DNA of 13,650 bases from an uncultured Paracoccaceae bacterium (GTDB lineage Bacteria > Pseudomonadota > Alphaproteobacteria > Rhodobacterales > Rhodobacteraceae). The stretch lies in NCBI GenBank assembly GCA_937132145.1, contig CAKZNY010000204.1, positions 1 through 13,650 on the forward strand, given 5' to 3'. Shown in pieces: positions 6,474 through 13,459 of the stretch. A program made the position numbers and the translations under genes. The notes beneath the pieces are model-generated. The model saw only the letters and a program-made list of their open reading frames with translations. It made no database searches and was not told where the DNA came from. The first letter of the stretch is position 1, and every line of letters starts with the position of its first letter.

Positions 6474-8087
6474 ATGCAATTTCGTTTCAAGCATTTAGCA
6501 ACCGCCTTAACACTTTCAATGGCGGCAATGGCAGGCGGCGTTTCGGCGGCCGATCTGGCGCTGATTATCAGCAATGGTGACTACGACAATCTGCGGGACG
6601 AGGGCCGGATTTCGCGCAAACACGCCAGTCTTGTCGAGGCGTTCCGCGCGAACGGTTTCGAGGTGATCGAGGGTGTAAACCTGACGCGGCTGGATATGCT
6701 TGGGCTGATGAAGCGGGCTGGCAGCATTAGCGGGGCGGTGGATAACCTCGTTATTGTGCTGTCTGGAAACATCGTGAACGACGGCCAGCAGACGTGGATT
6801 CTGCCCGTCGATATCGCTGGCGATACCATGATTGATGCGGCGTTCGGCGCCCCGACATTGCAGACATTTCTGGCATTGGCTGGTGGCAAGCCGGGGCGCG
6901 CCTCCGTATTTGTTGGTATCAGCGATGTTGATCCTGCCAGCAGCAGCGGCTTGAAATCGGGGCTTGCCGACGCGGATATTCCCCAAGGCGTGCTGATGGT
7001 AAGCGGTCCGGCGAATAAAATCGAAGCACTGTTGCGCGATGACCTGATTGGCAGCAATCGCCCGATGTCCGATATTTTGGCCAACCCCTCGGCTGTGGAG
7101 GTCGCGGGGTATGTTTCACCCGATAACGGCCTGACTGGCCCCTCGGCCACACCCCAAACACCGACGCCGGGTAACTGGGTGGATTTCGTAGCCGAACAAA
7201 CCCTTTGGGCGGTTGCCAACAAAAGTAACAATCGCGATGATCTGGAAGAATACCTCCGCCGATTCCCGAACGGAATTTACGCGCAAGCGGTACGGGCGCG
7301 TCTGGCGACTATCGCCCCCGCTATCGTTGGCCCAACACCGGAAGAGGCCGAAGCAGCGCTTAGGCTAAACCGTGCGGAACGCCGTGCTATTCAGACCAAC
7401 CTGACGTTGCTGGGGTACGATACGCGCGGCGTGGACGGCATTTTTGGTAGGGGTTCCCGCGCCGCGATTGCCGCGTGGCAATCCCGCCAGCGACTTGATG
7501 CAACGGGATATCTTACGGGCCCGTTAATCGAGCGGCTAAACGAGCAGACTGAAACCGAGCGGGCCATTCAGCAAGTTGCGGATAAGCGGTATTGGGATGC
7601 TGTTGGTGCAAGTAGAAGGCAGGCAGATCTGGAGGCGTATCTGGACCGCTACCCTGCCGGAATTTACGCCGATGAGGCGCGGGAATATCTGGCTGTATAT
7701 GAGGCCGAAGAACACACGCGTTTAGACAATGACGCATGGAGCGCTGCCGTCGCCGGCAATACCGCCAACAGCTACCGCGCCTATCTGGCCAAATTCCCGC
7801 AAGGGATTTATGCGACCGTGGCCAAGCAACGAATCGAGGCGCTCGATCCTGACGAAGCAAACGATGTAAGCGCCGCCCAAGCTGGCGAGGCGCGCCTTAA
7901 CCTGAACGTGAGCACCCGCCTGTTGATCGAGAATCGTTTGAAAAGCGCGGGCTTTAACCCGGGCCGTGTGGACGGTGTGTTTGACAGCGATACGCGCAGG
8001 GCGATCAAAAAGTTCCAGAAGAACCGCGGCCTAAACCGCACAGGCTATATTGATGCCGCAACGGTGCGCGCGCTGCTTTTGCGCTAA
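6474..8087 (+). CDS. Exported caspase-like pseudoenzyme with peptidoglycan-binding domains
   Basis: A 537-residue protein starting at ATG 6474 with GGAGGG at 6463-6468. Residues 1-25 are a Sec signal peptide, with likely cleavage after GGVSA. Residues 26-205 resemble the p20 part of bacterial caspase-like (peptidase C14) proteins: ADLALIISNGDYDNL, then VIVLSGN at 93-99 where active members have SGHG, and VFVGISDVD at 145-153 where the catalytic Cys would lie. Both catalytic residues seem absent. Two PG_binding_1-like domains follow (about 302-356, with LGYDTRGVDGIFGRGSRAA, and about 480-535, with AGFNPGRVDGVFDSDTRRA). Three copies of a YLxxFPxGIYAxxA motif lie near 258-275, 388-405 and 436-450. 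It is probably periplasmic and may tether to cell wall. The function is unknown, and the caspase relation is judged by eye. Confidence 0.75.
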   Translation: MQFRFKHLATALTLSMAAMAGGVSAADLALIISNGDYDNLRDEGRISRKHASLVEAFRANGFEVIEGVNLTRLDMLGLMKRAGSISGAVDNLVIVLSGNIVNDGQQTWILPVDIAGDTMIDAAFGAPTLQTFLALAGGKPGRASVFVGISDVDPASSSGLKSGLADADIPQGVLMVSGPANKIEALLRDDLIGSNRPMSDILANPSAVEVAGYVSPDNGLTGPSATPQTPTPGNWVDFVAEQTLWAVANKSNNRDDLEEYLRRFPNGIYAQAVRARLATIAPAIVGPTPEEAEAALRLNRAERRAIQTNLTLLGYDTRGVDGIFGRGSRAAIAAWQSRQRLDATGYLTGPLIERLNEQTETERAIQQVADKRYWDAVGASRRQADLEAYLDRYPAGIYADEAREYLAVYEAEEHTRLDNDAWSAAVAGNTANSYRAYLAKFPQGIYATVAKQRIEALDPDEANDVSAAQAGEARLNLNVSTRLLIENRLKSAGFNPGRVDGVFDSDTRRAIKKFQKNRGLNRTGYIDAATVRALLLR

Positions 8088-8095
8088 CCGAAAAC

Positions 8096-8126
8096 AAAAA
8101 AGCCACGCTATCCAGCGCGGCCTTTT
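8096..8126. terminator. Bidirectional terminator between convergent genes
   Basis: GCC-A-CGCT (8102-8109) pairs with AGCG-C-GGC (8114-8121) around a four-base loop with one A-C mismatch. A T run (8123-8126) follows on the plus strand, and an A run (8096-8101) precedes the stem, which is a T run on the minus strand. It can therefore end both the plus-strand gene at 8087 and the minus-strand rpmJ, whose stop is at 8151. Confidence 0.8.
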
Positions 8127-8150
8127 CTAAATTCGAAATGTAGGGGCGTA

Positions 8151-8276
8151 TCAGCCCTGACGTGCCTTGAAACGTGGGTTCGTTTTATTGATCACGTACA
8201 CACGGCCCTTACGGCGAACAACGCGACAATCGCGGTGACGCGCCTTAAGGGAGCGAAGCGAATTTTTGACTTTCAT
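8151..8276 (-). CDS. rpmJ: Ribosomal protein L36 (bL36), zinc-free type
   Basis: A 41-residue component of the large ribosomal subunit. The sequence [20 protein letters not shown], followed by [21 protein letters not shown], is the long C-minus form: it has a single Cys (C17) and lacks the CxxC...C...H zinc ligands of the short C-plus form. This type is usual in Alphaproteobacteria, where it is often the only L36. The start at 8276 is supported by AGGAG on the minus strand (within 8280-8288). A longer in-frame reading would run through the tRNA and is not credible. The tRNA-Val gene lies 71 bases upstream on the same strand with no terminator between, so the two probably share a transcript. 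Confidence 0.95.
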   Translation of the reverse strand: MKVKNSLRSLKARHRDCRVVRRKGRVYVINKTNPRFKARQG

Positions 8277-8347
8277 AGTCTCTCTCCTATCAGCGGCGCG
8301 TTTTGCGCCTGGTTTATCTTGGTCTCCATCCCCACGCGGGTGGGTAA

Positions 8348-8422
8348 TGGTGGGTATAACTGGGATCGAACCAGTGACCCCTTCGATGTCAACGAAGTGC
8401 TCTCCCGCTGAGCTATACACCC
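8348..8422 (-). tRNA. tRNA-Val (anticodon GAC)
   Basis: The reverse complement folds as a complete 75-nt tRNA. The acceptor stem pairs GGGTGTA with TATACCC (one G-T pair), the D arm is GCTC/GAGC, and the anticodon stem is CTTCG/CGAAG around TTGACAT, giving anticodon GAC (reads GUC and GUU). The T arm is ACTGG-TTCGATC-CCAGT. The discriminator is A, and the 3' CCA is encoded at 8348-8350. No intron or mismatch is seen. Confidence 0.97.
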
Positions 8423-8465
8423 GAAAAGCAACAAGTGCTGCGTAAAGCAACACTCATGTGGGCTG

Positions 8466-8494
8466 TCTATAAAAGGAGTCGCGATAGGGTTCAA
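8466..8494 (-). promoter_or_regulatory. Sigma-70 promoter for tRNA-Val and rpmJ
   Basis: On the minus strand, TTGAAC (8489-8494) and TATAGA (8466-8471) are separated by exactly 17 bases. Both hexamers are close to consensus. Transcription would start near 8459, leaving a leader of about 37 nt before the tRNA. No other good promoter is visible between the tRNA and rpmJ. Confidence 0.65.
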
Positions 8495-8560
8495 GGTCTT
8501 TTCGAAAGAACCTGTCTGCGGTATTGTTGTGTTAACGGCATCTGAAGGAAGATATTGACG

Positions 8561-9418
8561 ATGAGCGATATTTACACCCTGAAAACCCCTAAAAACCCGC
8601 ATTCCTGCGTGGTTTTCAACTCGCCGCATAGCGGATCGGACTATCCGGTGGATTTTTTGGCGTCGACGAAACTTGATTCGGCGGCCATTCGCAGTTCCGA
8701 AGACGCTTTTGTTAACGAATTATTCATGGATGCCCCCGAATATGGCGCGCATCTTCTGTTGGCTCACGCGCCAAGGGCCTTCATTGATCTTAACCGCAAC
8801 GCAAACGAGCTGGACCCCGCCATTGTGCAAGCGGCCAAACGTGCGCCTGCCAACCCGCGCATTGCGGCGGGGCTGGGCGTGATTCCGCGTGTTGTGGCCA
8901 ACGGGCAAGTCATTCGTACCGGCAAGATTTCGTTGTTAGAGGCCCAACAACGCATCGCCAAGTACTACACCCCCTATCACAATTGCCTGCGAAACCTGAT
9001 TGACCAGCAACGCAAAGCGCATGGTATGGCGGTGCTGATTGATTGCCACTCGATGCCACAGCGATCGCTGGATGCGGCCCCGCTGGTGCGCGGAAAAAAG
9101 CCGGACATAATTCTGGGCGACAGGTTTGGTTTATCCTGTGATCGCTGGATTATGGATTCGGCCACGCAGATATTCGCGGCGGCCGGTTTTGTCGTCGCCC
9201 GAAACGCTCCTTTTTCTGGCGGATATATCACCCAGCATTACGGTCGCCCGTCCAAGGGTGTGCACGCTTTTCAGGTCGAGATTAACCGCGCGCTTTACAT
9301 GGACGAGATCCTGATTGAGCGGGCTGACAACTTTGATGAAATCCGCGCAACCCTGTCCGAAGTTACCCGTAAACTCGCCCAAATCGGGCCAATGTCTGGC
9401 GTGCTTGCTGCGGAGTGA
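8561..9418 (+). CDS. N-formylglutamate amidohydrolase family protein
   Basis: A 285-residue member of the N-formylglutamate amidohydrolase family, which releases formate from N-formyl-L-glutamate, the last step of one histidine-degradation route. Family motifs visible are FNSPHSGSDYP at residues 19-29, IDLNRNANELDP at 75-86, LIDCHSMP at 159-166 (probable metal or catalytic site), ILGDR at 184-188, PFSGGYITQHYGRP at 217-230 and QVEINRALYMDE at 238-249. ATG 8561 is chosen, but GAAGGA at 8544-8549 is 11 bases away, and an in-frame TTG at 8555 is better spaced, so the start may be two codons earlier. No other hut gene is present, so the true substrate may be another N-acyl amino acid. It is divergent from the tRNA-rpmJ pair. 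Confidence 0.88.
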   Translation: MSDIYTLKTPKNPHSCVVFNSPHSGSDYPVDFLASTKLDSAAIRSSEDAFVNELFMDAPEYGAHLLLAHAPRAFIDLNRNANELDPAIVQAAKRAPANPRIAAGLGVIPRVVANGQVIRTGKISLLEAQQRIAKYYTPYHNCLRNLIDQQRKAHGMAVLIDCHSMPQRSLDAAPLVRGKKPDIILGDRFGLSCDRWIMDSATQIFAAAGFVVARNAPFSGGYITQHYGRPSKGVHAFQVEINRALYMDEILIERADNFDEIRATLSEVTRKLAQIGPMSGVLAAE

Positions 9419-9426
9419 TCGGGCCC

Positions 9427-9452
9427 AAAAAAAGGCCGCACAAGCGGCGGCC
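9427..9452 (-). terminator. Rho-independent terminator of the candidate sRNA (and possibly dinB)
   Basis: On the minus strand, GGCCGC (9452-9447) pairs with GCGGCC (9439-9434), or GCCGC pairs with GCGGC around UUGU. Seven T residues (9433-9427) follow at once. It is intrinsic in the minus direction only, because the plus strand has no T run after the stem. It lies about 135 bases after the dinB stop. Confidence 0.85.
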
Positions 9453-9510
9453 CAAGTCTAGGGAGGAAATAACTTCCAAACTGGAAGTCGGCGATAAAAT
9501 CATATCGCAT
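9427..9510 (-). ncRNA. Candidate trans-acting small RNA with CCUCCC loop
   Basis: A predicted transcript of about 84 nt starts near 9510, behind its own promoter. In order it contains a 5' hairpin GCGAUA/UAUCGC (9508-9503 with 9496-9491, six-base loop), a hairpin ACUUCCA/UGGAAGU (9488-9482 with 9478-9472, three-base loop), a single-stranded stretch with CCUCCC (9466-9461), and the terminator hairpin with seven U. The exposed CCUCCC is complementary to Shine-Dalgarno sequences, as in several alphaproteobacterial regulatory RNAs, and the U tail would suit Hfq. No credible protein is encoded here. Its family and targets are not identified. Confidence 0.6.
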
Positions 9511-9516
9511 AAAATG

Positions 9517-9545
9517 AATATGACGATGCGGCGCAGCAAAGTCAA
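9517..9545 (-). promoter_or_regulatory. Sigma-70 promoter of the candidate sRNA
   Basis: On the minus strand, TTGACT (9540-9545) is separated by 17 bases from CATATT (9517-9522). The spacer and the upstream flank contain TGC/GCA repeats, TGCGCCGCA in the spacer and TGCGCTGCA just upstream. They resemble the TGC...GCA sites bound by PhaR-type regulators of polyhydroxyalkanoate genes, which is only a suggestion. The promoter begins about 42 bases beyond the dinB stop. Confidence 0.55.
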
Positions 9546-9586
9546 TTGTGCAGCGCAATATAAACCCTATTATCCGCGGATATGTG

Positions 9587-10864
9587 CTATTTTTGCAACC
9601 CGCGACCCTTAAATATAGCGGAACTACCGTATTTTGCCCGAATTTTGTCGGTTGCGCGCTCCACTGCCGCACGTTTGGGGGCACTTCTGTCCAGCAAATC
9701 TCCGGCAAAATCTGCATCGGCGGCGTCTGTAAGCCCGCTAATGCCCACCCCGATCAGCCGAAACGGCCCGTTTGGCAGCTCGTTTTCCAACATAGGCCGC
9801 GCCGTTTCATAGATAACATCGGCCAGTTGCGTCGGTTCACTTAACGTAAACCGCCGCGTTAATTGCCGGAAGTTTGCGGTCTTCAGCTTCAACGTTACGA
9901 TCTTGCCCGCGATATCCCGCGCCTTGGCCCGATCCGCCACTTGTTCCGTCAGCCGCCACAATTGCCCGTCCAGAATTTCGGCACTGGAAGTGTTTTTGTT
10001 AAACGTCGTTTCCTTGGAGATACTTTTCACGGGTGCGCGGTTCGAAATCCGCCGCCGATCCTCGCCGCGCGCCAGATGATACAGGCGCTCGCCCATGCTG
10101 CCGTACCGCTCCGACAGGTCCTTGCGGTCGCGCCGTGTAATGTCGGCAATGGTTCTGATCCCGTCCCGCTCCAACGTCTGGCGCATGGCCGCGCCAACGC
10201 CCCAGATAATCCCGACCTTCTGCTTTTGTAAAAAATCAAACGTCTCGGCCTTGCCGATCACCGACATCCCGCGCGGCTTGTCCAGATCCGACGCAATCTT
10301 GGCCAGAAACTTGTTGTGCGACAGCCCGACGGAGCCGGAAATCCCCAGCTCCTCCTCCAACCGTTGCACAAGACGGGCCATTTGCACAACGGGTGGCGCG
10401 CCGTACAGGCGTTCGGTTCCGCTCAAATCCAGAAACGCCTCGTCCAGCGATAGGGGTTCGATCACGGGTGTCAGGTCCTGCATCATCGCGCGAATGGCGC
10501 GGCTGACCTCAACATAAACCGACATACGGCCGGGCACGACGACCGCTTCGGGGCACAGCTTGCGCGCCTGAAACATCGGCATGGCAGACCGCACACCCTT
10601 GATGCGGGCGATATAGCAACAGGTCGAAACCACGCCGCGAGTGCCCCCGCCGACGATCACCGCTTTGTCTTTCAACGCCGGATTATCGCGTTTCTCGACC
10701 GAGGCGTAAAACGCGTCGCAATCCATATGTGCGATGGAAAGCTCGTATAATTCAGGGTGGCTAATAATGCGCGGCGAGCGACATTCCGGGCAGCGCGAAC
10801 CGCCCGTAAACGTGGTCAGGCAATCGCGGCACAGGCTGGGAAGGTTCAATTCCACGCGATCCAT
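9587..10864 (-). CDS. dinB: DNA polymerase IV (DinB) with N-terminal zinc ribbon
   Basis: A Y-family translesion polymerase of 425 residues, about 70 longer than E. coli DinB. The extra N-terminus has a probable zinc ribbon with C12, C15, C25 and C28, seen in many alphaproteobacterial homologues. The palm begins at about residue 43: HMDCDAFYASVE gives metal-binding D48 and a steric-gate Tyr at 53, and PLSLDEAFLDLSG gives D141 and E142. The VGLSHNKFLAKIASDLDKP stretch and the little-finger domain after about residue 290 are normal. The C-terminus, SAIFKGRGLQK, is not an obvious canonical beta-clamp peptide. The start overlaps the end of the DUF2332 gene by 19 bases, so it is likely coupled to pth and DUF2332. 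I saw no clear LexA box (GTTC-N7-GTTC) at this gene. Confidence 0.94.
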   Translation of the reverse strand: MDRVELNLPSLCRDCLTTFTGGSRCPECRSPRIISHPELYELSIAHMDCDAFYASVEKRDNPALKDKAVIVGGGTRGVVSTCCYIARIKGVRSAMPMFQARKLCPEAVVVPGRMSVYVEVSRAIRAMMQDLTPVIEPLSLDEAFLDLSGTERLYGAPPVVQMARLVQRLEEELGISGSVGLSHNKFLAKIASDLDKPRGMSVIGKAETFDFLQKQKVGIIWGVGAAMRQTLERDGIRTIADITRRDRKDLSERYGSMGERLYHLARGEDRRRISNRAPVKSISKETTFNKNTSSAEILDGQLWRLTEQVADRAKARDIAGKIVTLKLKTANFRQLTRRFTLSEPTQLADVIYETARPMLENELPNGPFRLIGVGISGLTDAADADFAGDLLDRSAPKRAAVERATDKIRAKYGSSAIFKGRGLQK

Positions 10865-11877
10865 CGCCCATGAAAATCCATACGCCCCAGATCACGGGTT
10901 TCGCCGCCGGGCCACAGGTTCAACGTAATCGCAGCACTGCCTTTTTGCGCGTCGGGTTCTGCCCGCAGCCATGCCAGCGGTGCGTCGCGCGTGGCCTCTG
11001 CCCCCGCCGCGAATATCATCGCTTCGCCCGTCGCCTGATCCATATGCGACAAGTATTGCCACATGATGGTGTGGTAAATCACCCGCGTCGCGCCCACTTT
11101 CGGCGTCAATCGCCGTTCCAGAAATGATAGCGCATCCTCTTGCAAAACAGTCCTGCCGGTCTGGCATGCAAGGTCAATCGCCAGCTTCGTGTTTTCAATC
11201 CGCAAAGTCTGATCCGGCCAGATGTAGGAAAGCAACCGAAGGCGGTCGTCGGGATTATTCGGGTTCAGCGGCTTGATATCGCAGCCCTCGCGGTCGATTA
11301 CCTTAACATCAGCCATCGGCGGCAACGGCCCGCGCCACTCAGGTGTAAGGCGAATTGCTGCATCCGCTGGTCCCCAAACCTGCCCGCCAATCTCCATCGC
11401 GAACAGGTCCCAGTTCAGGTTCAACCCCGCACTCGCCCCGATTTCCGACATCGACAGCGGCAAGCCAGTTTCCTTGGCAATCAGATGAAATCCCGGGATC
11501 AGCGCGTTCGATCGGCGGATTTCATTGGTTTGCGGTGGTGATTTCATCCACTCGATGATGTGATCGGGATGCGCCCGCATGGCGCGCTCAACCGCCACCC
11601 AAAGCGTATCACCATCCACCTGATTAGGCGGGTAAACCGACGCCAAACCATCGTCCAGCCCCAGCAAAACGACCGAGTGCATCGCCCCCGCCAACCGCAA
11701 CGCAACTGCGCCAGATCGGAACGTGTCATAGCTCGGCCAGCCGTGCAGGTGTGCACCGACTGGATGGTCATCGCTTAAATTCAAAGCCACTTGCCGCAAC
11801 AACATCGCCGTGAATGGCGAGTCCAGATTTTCGCAAGCATCGGCCTGCGAATTGAAGGCATCGGGCAGTTGGATCAT
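10846..11877 (-). CDS. DUF2332 family protein
   Basis: A 343-residue cytoplasmic protein of the uncharacterised DUF2332 family. The start at 11877 forms an ATGA overlap with the pth stop and has AAGGA a short distance upstream. An extended in-frame reading to 12081 would lie inside pth and is not credible. Visible family stretches are [20 protein letters not shown] near residues 43-62, [14 protein letters not shown] at 144-157 and [11 protein letters not shown] in the C-terminal third. The [10 protein letters not shown] stretch looks like motif I of class I SAM-dependent methyltransferases, so a methyltransferase-like fold is possible, but no substrate is known. It sits between pth and dinB and overlaps both, so expression is probably tied to theirs. 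There is no signal peptide or membrane helix. Confidence 0.82.
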   Translation of the reverse strand: MIQLPDAFNSQADACENLDSPFTAMLLRQVALNLSDDHPVGAHLHGWPSYDTFRSGAVALRLAGAMHSVVLLGLDDGLASVYPPNQVDGDTLWVAVERAMRAHPDHIIEWMKSPPQTNEIRRSNALIPGFHLIAKETGLPLSMSEIGASAGLNLNWDLFAMEIGGQVWGPADAAIRLTPEWRGPLPPMADVKVIDREGCDIKPLNPNNPDDRLRLLSYIWPDQTLRIENTKLAIDLACQTGRTVLQEDALSFLERRLTPKVGATRVIYHTIMWQYLSHMDQATGEAMIFAAGAEATRDAPLAWLRAEPDAQKGSAAITLNLWPGGETRDLGRMDFHGRWIAWN

Positions 11878-12545
11878 CCAAACTTGTCCTTCAACTTTTG
11901 AAATGCCGAGCGCGTATCCTCCACTTCCACAGGTGCCGCCACCTGCGGCTTGGGTTTCGCAACATTTGATGGCCGCGCGGGTACAACCCTTAAGGCCACC
12001 GCGTTCATAAAACGCGCGGCGTCCCCGTCTGCCAGATGCGGGGCGCCATCCCCGATTCCTCGCAGCACATCGTCCAGCCATCCAGCATCCGCCTTGGCGA
12101 AATCGTGTAGCACATAAGCCGACACACGGTCCTTATGCCCCGGATGCCCGATGCCCAGTCGCACCCGTTGGTAATCTGGCCCGATATGCTGGTGCATGGA
12201 ACGCAACCCGTTGTGTCCCGCGTGCCCGCCGCTCATTTTCACCCGACATTTACCGGGCGCTAAATCAAGTTCATCGTGGAATACGGTGATGTCAGAGGGG
12301 TCCAGCTTAAAGAACCGCATCGCCTCGCCAACGGATTGTCCGGACAGGTTCATGAAGGTCTCGGGCTTCAGCAATATAATCTTTTCGCGCCCCAAACGCC
12401 CCTCGGAAAGCTTCCCCTGAAATTTTGAACGCCACGGGGTGAAACCGTGGTCGGATGCGATCTGGTCCAGCGCCATAAACCCGATGTTGTGACGGTTGCC
12501 CGCATATTTTGAACCGGGGTTACCGAGGCCAACGAAAAGTTTCAT
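11874..12545 (-). CDS. pth: Peptidyl-tRNA hydrolase
   Basis: Cleaves the ester bond of peptidyl-tRNAs released from stalled ribosomes, recycling tRNA. It has 223 residues. The core motifs are all present: [18 protein letters not shown] at 6-23 with N9 and catalytic H19, PETFMNLSG at 61-69 with N66, HDELDL at 90-95 with D91, and [11 protein letters not shown] at 106-116 with N112. After about residue 185 there is a proline- and alanine-rich tail ending in a charged helix ([11 protein letters not shown]), longer than in E. coli Pth and common in this bacterial group. The start at 12545 has AAGGA upstream. It follows rplY after a terminator, so it may need its own promoter or read-through. Its stop overlaps the next gene (DUF2332). 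Confidence 0.96.
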   Translation of the reverse strand: MKLFVGLGNPGSKYAGNRHNIGFMALDQIASDHGFTPWRSKFQGKLSEGRLGREKIILLKPETFMNLSGQSVGEAMRFFKLDPSDITVFHDELDLAPGKCRVKMSGGHAGHNGLRSMHQHIGPDYQRVRLGIGHPGHKDRVSAYVLHDFAKADAGWLDDVLRGIGDGAPHLADGDAARFMNAVALRVVPARPSNVAKPKPQVAAPVEVEDTRSAFQKLKDKFG

Positions 12546-12561
12546 GATTGTTCCTTAAACG

Positions 12562-12589
12562 AAAAACGCGCCACCCGAGGGCAGCGCGT
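12562..12589 (-). terminator. Rho-independent terminator between rplY and pth
   Basis: On the minus strand, ACGCGC (12589-12584) pairs with GCGCGT (12571-12566), and an inner stem forms between GCCC and GGGT with wobble pairs at the junction. Five T residues follow (12566-12562). It lies 31 bases after the rplY stop and about 17 bases before the pth start codon, so it could attenuate pth transcription. Confidence 0.85.
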
Positions 12590-12620
12590 ATTCTTTAGCA
12601 TAAAGATTTGGGGGTGGGAA

Positions 12621-13274
12621 TTACTCCTCGCCGCCCTCGTCTTCGCCACCGACAACCTCTACGGCATCGACTGCTGTTTCATCCTCGACCTCGTCCTCAT
12701 CAGCTGCACCACGTGGCGCTGCGATGTTGGCAATAACGAAGTCACGATCCGTAATCATCGGGCGCGTGCCTTCCGGCAACGTGATGTCGGACATGTGGAT
12801 TGTGTCACCCATTTTAACTTCAGCCAGATCCACTTCGAGGTGGTCAGGAATGTTGTTCGCGGTAACTTTAAGTTCTACCTCGTTACGAACAACGACCAGC
12901 GTGCCGCCGGCTTTTAGACCAACGGATGTTTCCTCGTTCAGGAACAGCACAGGGATCTGAAGGTTGATGCGGGATTTGCCGGACAGACGCAGGAAGTCTA
13001 CGTGGCGCGGCAGGTCTTTAACGACGTCGCGCTGAACGCCACGACAGATCACGCGTTGCTCTTTACCATCGACGACGAGCGTCAGAAGGGTGGACAGGAA
13101 TCCGCCTGCCTTCAGCATTTTGAAAAGTTCGTTGAACTTGACGGTGATCGCGACGGGCTCTTCGCCGCCACCATAAATTACTCCGGGCACAAGGTTGTTA
13201 CGACGTGCTGCGCGGGCGGCCCCCTTGCCAGTTCCTGCGCGTACCGAAGCTGCGAGAGTTGTGTTCTCAGCCAT
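12621..13274 (-). CDS. rplY: Ribosomal protein L25 (bL25), long Ctc-type
   Basis: A 5S rRNA-binding protein of the large subunit in the long, two-domain (Ctc/TL5) form, with 217 residues. The N-terminal L25 domain (about 5-92) includes RAARRNNLVPGVIYGGGEEP at 21-40 and VICRGVQRDVVKDLPRHVDF at 75-94. The C-terminal beta domain covers about 100-187. The last 30 residues are a very acidic tail rich in Asp and Glu (ADEDEVEDE and GGEDEGGEE), usual in Alphaproteobacteria. The start at 13274 has AGGAG eight bases upstream. The in-frame ATG at 13313 would add 13 residues with no support. It forms the usual rplY-pth gene pair, interrupted by a terminator at 12562-12589. Confidence 0.96.
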   Translation of the reverse strand: MAENTTLAASVRAGTGKGAARAARRNNLVPGVIYGGGEEPVAITVKFNELFKMLKAGGFLSTLLTLVVDGKEQRVICRGVQRDVVKDLPRHVDFLRLSGKSRINLQIPVLFLNEETSVGLKAGGTLVVVRNEVELKVTANNIPDHLEVDLAEVKMGDTIHMSDITLPEGTRPMITDRDFVIANIAAPRGAADEDEVEDETAVDAVEVVGGEDEGGEE

Positions 13275-13373
13275 TTGGAATTCTCCTAAAATTAAATACC
13301 GGCGATCCTCCAAGGGTGTAAGCGCCGAACGAAGTTGGCCGTATAGGCGGTTTTAGCCCGGATGTGAAGAAGA

Positions 13374-13455
13374 TTCGTAAAGGCTCGATAATTCGCGCCG
13401 CATCCCCACTTAACCGCACAAACATCCCCTTGCAGTTTTGCGCTCCCTTTACGAA
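13374..13455. repeat. 10-bp inverted repeat in the rplY upstream region
   Basis: TTCGTAAAGG at 13374-13383 is the exact reverse complement of CCTTTACGAA at 13446-13455, with 62 bases between. It adjoins the larger nested inverted repeat to its right. The spacing makes it more likely part of a repetitive element or a paired operator than a terminator. Confidence 0.4.
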
Positions 13456-13459
13456 AAAG

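Noticed and set aside
8151..8453. A 100-codon N-terminally extended version of rpmJ
   Set aside because: The extension is translated through the tRNA-Val gene. The 41-residue L36 start has its own AGGAG site and the correct family length.
8489..8503. LexA-like GTTC-N7-TTTC near the tRNA promoter
   Set aside because: The second half-site has a mismatch to GTTC, and the neighbouring genes are not damage-response genes.
9421..9453. Plus-strand terminator for the formylglutamate amidohydrolase gene
   Set aside because: A stem can form (GGGCC with GGCCC outside GCCGC/GCGGC), but no T run follows on the plus strand. The seven A before the stem make it a terminator for the minus strand.
9415..9612. 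Plus-strand 65-codon open frame after the formylglutamate amidohydrolase gene
   Set aside because: It overlaps the end of the previous gene and runs through the hairpins, promoter and terminator of the minus-strand sRNA. Its translation is basic and has no recognisable domain or proper ribosome site.
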